From contig DATKBV010000479.1 in NCBI GenBank assembly GCA_035513655.1, positions 1 to 64,000 of the forward strand: 64,000 nucleotides of DNA. The letters are read 5' to 3'. Within the stretch, counting starts at the first letter, position 1. Each line of letters begins with the position of its first letter. The stretch comes from GCA-2726245 sp035513655 (GTDB lineage: Bacteria; Planctomycetota; Planctomycetia; Pirellulales; Pirellulaceae). Made by a program: the position numbers and the translations under genes. Below the pieces are notes generated by a model. It saw nothing but the letters and a program-made list of their open reading frames with translations. It did not search any database and was not told the DNA's origin. Positions 59,352-64,000 of the stretch are shown one piece after another.

Positions 59352-61637
59352 TCAGCCCAGGCGCGGCGGATGAAAGATACCGCCTTCGCCGTCGCGTGGT
59401 TTGTCCGCGATTGGTGGTGTCATGAAGAATAGAAAGGGGCGAGCATCTCGAACGTCAGGATGGAATACCAAGCCATGTTCGCGGTCGTGTCGAGACGATA
59501 CTGGGTCGGCGGGTGGTGCGTGGTGACGAACGGGAGCTTGCGAACAATTAGGACCGTTACAAGGTCGACGAGATGGCGGCAGTGAACTCTCGCGACGCGT
59601 CGACGAGGAGGTCGAATGGTCTCCAAACGACAAGTAGTCACCGCAGGTTGGATGACTGATCGAAACAAGGAAACTTCCGGCGTCTGGTGCCACACCTGAA
59701 CCAGCAACTGCTTCCAGTTGGGCTCTGTCTGCTGGATCCACGTGTGACACGGGAGCGACTGGCTCGTTCGATTGCTCGATTTCGTACGCTTGATCGGCTT
59801 GGACATCGTGGACCTCCTGCTGGGAACCGTCGGGCCAACGGATGATGACCCGACGAACCCGATCGGATTCTCCCAGACCGATGGTGACGGGCAATTCAAC
59901 CTGTGAAATGTAGCTGCGCGTGGGCATAACCTGACGACGCAGCACTCGATCGGCCAATTCAACTTCAATCCAAGCACCGATTGCGTCACGATTGCATTGC
60001 GTGCCGATCAATTTGAAACGGAGCCAATGGTGCTGAAGTTCCTGATCGTTGCGCAGCAGTCGAGGGGCTTGTCCCGACGCGGTGATGATGATGTCCAAGT
60101 CGCCGTCACCGTCGATGTCGGCGAAACTCGCTCCCCGGCCGATCATCGGTTTCACCAGGTCATCACCGCATTGGTCCACGGTGACTGGCAGAAACTCGGT
60201 ATCCTGCTCGCGGCCACAGTTCCAGAACAATTGTGGTGGTTGTGCATAATGTTGGCTCGGTTGCACGCGATTGATGTCTTCCTCCAAATGCCCGTTCGCC
60301 GCAAACAAATCCAGACGGCCGTCCAGATCGTAGTCAAAGAAGTACACACCAAACGTCAATTCCAAACGCGTGTTGGGCCCCAGTCCGGTCGAGATCGCCT
60401 CGTCCATGAATTGCATCTGGTCGCCATACGAAACGTAGAGCGCGGTCATCTCATTGGCGAAATTGCCAATCGTGACGCCGAACGCGTCATTGTTGCGGAA
60501 CGGGGCCGCGTCGATCCCCATCGCCCCGCGGGCGTTGCCGTTCATGTCGAACGCCACGCCCGCCAACGTGCCGATCTCGTGGAACTTGCCCTCACCTGCG
60601 TTGTGAAACAGAAAGTTTTGCACCGTATCGTTGGCGACAACGATGTCGATCCGTCCGTCGCTATCGAAGTCGGCGAACGTCGCTCCCAACGACTTAGCCA
60701 TCGGCACGCCCGTCGCCGCATTACGCATGTGCAGGCCAGCGGATTCGGCAACTTCCGTGAACTTCCCGCCTCCGTCATTGCGGAACAAGTAGGGGAATGC
60801 GCCTTCGAAGTTTTGCGGGCGGCCGTAGGCGCGTCCCCCACCCGTTAATTGAAACCCTTGCGACTCGTCGTATTCGCGTGACCATTTGACATAGTTGCAG
60901 ACAAACAAATCCAAATCGCCATCGTTGTCGTAATCCAACCAACCGCAACTCGTGCTCCAGTCATTGTCCAGACCTCCGACACCTGCGGCCGCGGTGACAT
61001 CGCGAAACTTCCCTTCCCCTTCGTTGTGAAACAGGCGATTCCCTCCAACCGCCGACAAATAAACATCGACGCGGCCGTCATTGTCGTAGTCGCCAACGGC
61101 GACACCCATGCCATAAAACGCAATGTCCAGACCGGATCCTGGCGTGGCGTCGGAAAACTTGCCCGTGCCGTCATTGCGATAGAGCGCCATGGTCGGTTGA
61201 GGCCCCGCGTCGGCCGCCGGTTCGTCCCACGGCCAACGTTGCGAGTTAACAAACAACAGGTCCTGGTGGCCATCGCCGTCGAAGTCGAGAAACGCGCAGC
61301 CGCCCCCCATCGTTTCGGGCAGCAGCTTCCGCCCACGCGCGCCATTTTCATGCTTGAATTGGATGCCAGCCGCTTCGGTAACATCGGTAAAGTGAGCCAC
61401 AGGCGCGGTAACTTTCGGCACGTCGCGCTGCTGCGCTTCGGCCAGCACTGTCTTTCTCAATTCGGGCGGCGGTTCGGGGCGTGTGATCACATAGAACACT
61501 GTGCCAATTACGGACGCAATGGCCGCGAACAGAATCAACGACCATCGTAACGCCACGCCAATCACGGCGTCGTCGCGTTCTTCGGTATCGTCATCGACGT
61601 CGGGTCGTTGATCCCGCGCGGATCGTTTCTCGCTCAT
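59352..61637 (-). CDS. CRTAC1-type FG-GAP / ASPIC-UnbV repeat protein, membrane-anchored
   Basis: This 761-residue protein has a cytoplasmic acidic start, one membrane segment (WSLILFAAIASVIGTVFYVI, about 31-50), and then FG-GAP propeller repeats with calcium-binding loops DFDGDGHQD, DYDNDGRVD, DYDNDGDLD and DIDGDGDLD. The ASPIC/UnbV segment follows (IGAWIEVELADRVLRRQV ... RRVIIRWPDGSQQEV). The last ~100 residues are Ser/Arg/Pro/His-rich, match nothing and may be readthrough after a frameshift. Its ATG overlaps the stop of the multihaem cytochrome gene (61634-61637), a frequent planctomycete pairing. Confidence 0.88.
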   Translation of the reverse strand: MSEKRSARDQRPDVDDDTEERDDAVIGVALRWSLILFAAIASVIGTVFYVITRPEPPPELRKTVLAEAQQRDVPKVTAPVAHFTDVTEAAGIQFKHENGARGRKLLPETMGGGCAFLDFDGDGHQDLLFVNSQRWPWDEPAADAGPQPTMALYRNDGTGKFSDATPGSGLDIAFYGMGVAVGDYDNDGRVDVYLSAVGGNRLFHNEGEGKFRDVTAAAGVGGLDNDWSTSCGWLDYDNDGDLDLFVCNYVKWSREYDESQGFQLTGGGRAYGRPQNFEGAFPYLFRNDGGGKFTEVAESAGLHMRNAATGVPMAKSLGATFADFDSDGRIDIVVANDTVQNFLFHNAGEGKFHEIGTLAGVAFDMNGNARGAMGIDAAPFRNNDAFGVTIGNFANEMTALYVSYGDQMQFMDEAISTGLGPNTRLELTFGVYFFDYDLDGRLDLFAANGHLEEDINRVQPSQHYAQPPQLFWNCGREQDTEFLPVTVDQCGDDLVKPMIGRGASFADIDGDGDLDIIITASGQAPRLLRNDQELQHHWLRFKLIGTQCNRDAIGAWIEVELADRVLRRQVMPTRSYISQVELPVTIGLGESDRVRRVIIRWPDGSQQEVHDVQADQAYEIEQSNEPVAPVSHVDPADRAQLEAVAGSGVAPDAGSFLVSISHPTCGDYLSFGDHSTSSSTRRESSLPPSRRPCNGPNCSQAPVRHHAPPADPVSSRHDREHGLVFHPDVRDARPFLFFMTPPIADKPRDGEGGIFHPPRLG

Positions 61638-64000
61638 AATCCACCTCCCACCGTTTCCGTTTTCGGTTCCTCGGCCGCGGCGGTCGACAATCCCGGTGCA
61701 TCCGTCCGCTGCAATGGATACTTCACCACCGCCTCGGCGGCGTGGTTGGCCGCGGGATAGCGCTCTCGGGCCAATCGCACGGCTCGGCCCTGCGCATTGT
61801 CATCGGGTTTGTAGCGGCGATGGAGTTCCTCGTGCTTTTTCGAATTAGCATCGTCACCCAACTCGGCATAGAGCAACTGGAGGTTATGGTGTGCCGTGAC
61901 ATCTTCGGAGTCGATGACGAGTGTCTTTTGAAAACTTGTCACCGCCGCTTCCCATTGCCGCCGAGCTTCCTCCGGACGCTCTTGCCGCGCCCGTAGCCGG
62001 CCGAGATCGAATTGCGTTTGCCCCAGCAAGTTAATGACTTCGAAGTCCAAGCTGAAATCGAAGTCGCGCTTCGTCAAGTCGGGCGTGCGGTCTTCTAACA
62101 CGCTGCGCAGGTTGATGATGGCTTCTTCGAGATGCCCCTGTTGGCGGTTCACTACGGCACTCAACCACGCCCAGGTCCACCGCGGATAGCCTTCCTCGTC
62201 GCTGTATGCGGCGGCGCGTTGCAAGGCCTCGACAGCTTCGTGCAACCGGCCTTCGGTGTTGTAAACGCGAGCCAGGTTCAGCGGGCCATCCCAGCGATTC
62301 AGTTTCTCCACTTCCGTGAACGCTTCGGTGGCCTGCCGCAGTTCGGCTTTTCCCTTTAACAGCAGACCGATGCCATAGTCGTTCCAGCGCTGCCAGACGG
62401 GAATGTCTCGATCGGGATTCGTCACTTCGGCCGCGACGCCAGCAATCGGAAATGTCACTCGATCAACCGCCAGAGTCGTGATCGGCAAGTCGTTGTGATA
62501 CGGCTTCCCGGGCTCGTGGCCGCGAATGGTTTGGCCGAGTTTTTCATTGGCCTGTGCCACAAAATCCATGTACCGCTGATCGAACTTGCGATACTGCAAC
62601 TTCAGTTCGACCGTGACGGGAGCATTCACATCGGGCGGCAACTGCAATTCGTAATGCACCGTCTGTCCCGCGCCGGGCGGAATCTGATGGTTATAGAGTG
62701 GCGTAAAGATGTCTTGCGGATTGCGGCGATCGATACGGTTGCCATCCTTGTCGAGCATGAACACATTGATAAAGTGCGACCAGGGATCGACTTCGTTGTG
62801 CTTGGCCGGGTCCACCGCCCCGTTGCGGCCAATCACTCGATTGCCGGACGTTACGGCGACATCCAGCCAGACTTCGTTGGAATCCACGGTGCCTTGCGTG
62901 AACAAGTGCCCTAGCTTCATGGTGCGGACGACTGTCTCTAACAGATACTTAGCACCCGGCTGGAGCGTCGGAACTTGAGGCCGCAACGGGGCGATCAGAT
63001 TTCCGTCGACTTCGCCTCCCTCGCGCACACCAAAGATGTCCACGCGCATGGTCCCTTCCAAGAACTTTTGATGGGCGGCAATGATCTCAGGCCGTTCGCG
63101 CAGCCAGGCGATACCCGTATTCGCCGATGGGAAAAGGTGGTCGTGAATGCTCAATTCCTTCGCGCCTCCAAAGTGCTTCGCTCCAAAATCATCGGAAGCC
63201 GCCAGCGGCATGTGGCAACCGTTGCAATTGGTCTGCGCCTGGGGAGGGTAGTAAAAGCTGCGCGCCCCGTGGCCAGAAACGCCGCTCAGCAGATACGGGT
63301 TGTAGTGATCCTGGCCACGCAAGAAGTCCTTGTAGTGATTCAACGCCAGCGGCAAGTGGACTTTGTGACAGCTCGAACAGAACTCGGCCGTCTTGTGGAA
63401 TGGTTTAAGGAAAGTCTTCTTGTGAAATTCCGGCTTGGCCTTCACCAGCTGATTGTTGATCCACTGCAACACCGAGTTGTCGCTAAAGGCAAACGGGTAA
63501 TGCAACGGTTCTTCGATCGTGTAGTCGGCGTTCCCCACCGTGCTGTTGACGTGCGTGATGGCGTGGCACACCGTACAAGTGATGCCGGACTGCGACGTGG
63601 GATGATTGGTCGTGTCGAACTTGGGATCGTCGAACGCGCCGCTGAAGAACGGGACGGGATCGTGACAACCGGCGCACCACCGTGAGGCCTGGACATTACC
63701 GTCTCGTTTCAACGCCACTTCGCGTGTCTCCATGACGCTGGCCAGGTACGGCGGGTTGTTGAACGAGCTGAAGCGATGCACGCTGTCGCTCCATCCGGCA
63801 TGTACGTCGGCATGGCATTTTTGGCAGTACTGGTCATTCATCATCGTCTCGGCGGGTATGAATTGTCCCGTAGTCGTCCGCGCCAAGGACGGCTCGAAAT
63901 ACTTCACTCCCGATTCGGGGCCTTGGGCATACCATTGTCGCGGGTCTTGGGTATGCATCCCGACCATCATGAGCACGATAATGCCAACGAATCCGGCATA
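61634..64000 (-). CDS. Multihaem c-type cytochrome with TPR-like C-terminus (N-terminus beyond window)
   Basis: The frame is open to the right edge, and the visible start reads YAGFVGIIVLMMVGM, probably the end of a membrane segment, so the true start lies outside. Five CxxCH haem sites are visible: CQKCH, CAGCH, CTVCH, CSSCH and CNGCH. A beta-rich middle follows, then TPR-like helices (LNLARVYNTEGRLHEAVEALQRAA, HHNLQLLYAELGDDANSKKHEEL). This is a cytochrome c554-like electron carrier fused to a tetratricopeptide scaffold, likely periplasmic. It shares a 4-base overlap with the CRTAC1 gene and is presumably expressed with it. Confidence 0.88.
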   Translation of the reverse strand, partial: YAGFVGIIVLMMVGMHTQDPRQWYAQGPESGVKYFEPSLARTTTGQFIPAETMMNDQYCQKCHADVHAGWSDSVHRFSSFNNPPYLASVMETREVALKRDGNVQASRWCAGCHDPVPFFSGAFDDPKFDTTNHPTSQSGITCTVCHAITHVNSTVGNADYTIEEPLHYPFAFSDNSVLQWINNQLVKAKPEFHKKTFLKPFHKTAEFCSSCHKVHLPLALNHYKDFLRGQDHYNPYLLSGVSGHGARSFYYPPQAQTNCNGCHMPLAASDDFGAKHFGGAKELSIHDHLFPSANTGIAWLRERPEIIAAHQKFLEGTMRVDIFGVREGGEVDGNLIAPLRPQVPTLQPGAKYLLETVVRTMKLGHLFTQGTVDSNEVWLDVAVTSGNRVIGRNGAVDPAKHNEVDPWSHFINVFMLDKDGNRIDRRNPQDIFTPLYNHQIPPGAGQTVHYELQLPPDVNAPVTVELKLQYRKFDQRYMDFVAQANEKLGQTIRGHEPGKPYHNDLPITTLAVDRVTFPIAGVAAEVTNPDRDIPVWQRWNDYGIGLLLKGKAELRQATEAFTEVEKLNRWDGPLNLARVYNTEGRLHEAVEALQRAAAYSDEEGYPRWTWAWLSAVVNRQQGHLEEAIINLRSVLEDRTPDLTKRDFDFSLDFEVINLLGQTQFDLGRLRARQERPEEARRQWEAAVTSFQKTLVIDSEDVTAHHNLQLLYAELGDDANSKKHEELHRRYKPDDNAQGRAVRLARERYPAANHAAEAVVKYPLQRTDAPGLSTAAAEEPKTETVGGGL

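Noticed and set aside
59420..59989. 189-codon alternative minus-strand gene
   Set aside because: It overlaps the ASPIC/UnbV coding part in another frame, and its product matches no family.

Overview
The gene content points to a planctomycete, probably Pirellulales or a close relative. The window has a giant secreted protein with the F-E-x-L-E-x-R-x-L-L N-terminal motif, a DUF1549/DUF1553 cytochrome-like protein, a WD40 protein with a planctomycete-type haem-c domain, a DUF1559 pseudopilin-like protein, a DUF1598 protein, CRTAC1/ASPIC-UnbV and multihaem cytochrome genes, Uma2 nucleases, DUF1080 and Gfo/Idh/MocA proteins. Intergenic regions are loaded with palindromes and short-period repeat arrays. 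No rRNA, tRNA, CRISPR array or intact insertion sequence was recognised.

Layout: 1-11571 (minus) is one open reading frame running off the left edge, a calcium-binding-repeat surface protein of at least 3857 residues. 11.6-14.2 kb is a repeat-rich island with a nucleotidyltransferase pair and two gene remnants. 14.2-18.1 kb has cca, a small membrane protein, a tiny coiled-coil protein and a lone fliG. 18.2-28.8 kb (plus) is a fatty-acid/polyketide-style cluster: NAD-dependent reductase, ketosynthase, acyl carrier protein, two CrtI-like FAD oxidoreductases, FabZ-like dehydratase and FabI-like reductase. It is interrupted by two related Uma2 genes and a fused amino-acid ABC transporter, and a 25-codon fossil of a third CrtI-like gene marks an old duplication. 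29.3-38.7 kb (plus) is a secreted PSD1 / PPC-domain / WD40-haem set. 39.1-40.1 kb is a putative outer-membrane protein.

40.3-44.3 kb (minus) carries cinA and a UbiA prenyltransferase between two TIM-barrel isomerase-like genes. 44.6-55.6 kb holds DUF1598, inositol monophosphatase, HEAT-repeat, Gfo/Idh/MocA, DUF1080 and PQQ-propeller genes. 55.6-64.0 kb (minus) has redox and secreted genes: a multihaem cytochrome running off the right edge, CRTAC1, DUF1559, a small lipoprotein-like protein, and two AhpD/CMD-family proteins.

The most striking observation is at 55642-56229. An AhpD/CMD-family gene is split by an in-frame TGA exactly where the second cysteine of the C-P-Y-C active site belongs. 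The frame continues intact for 111 codons, and a hairpin with a G-U-containing apical loop lies 25 nt after the TGA. This reads as a selenoprotein (C-P-Y-Sec) with a bacterial SECIS element, which ordinary gene calling would split or truncate. Its upstream neighbour is a secreted CMD protein with a normal C-Q-Y-C motif. The second main observation is the CrtI-containing fatty-acid cluster, which resembles the gene sets proposed for ladderane or unusual hydrocarbon-chain synthesis.
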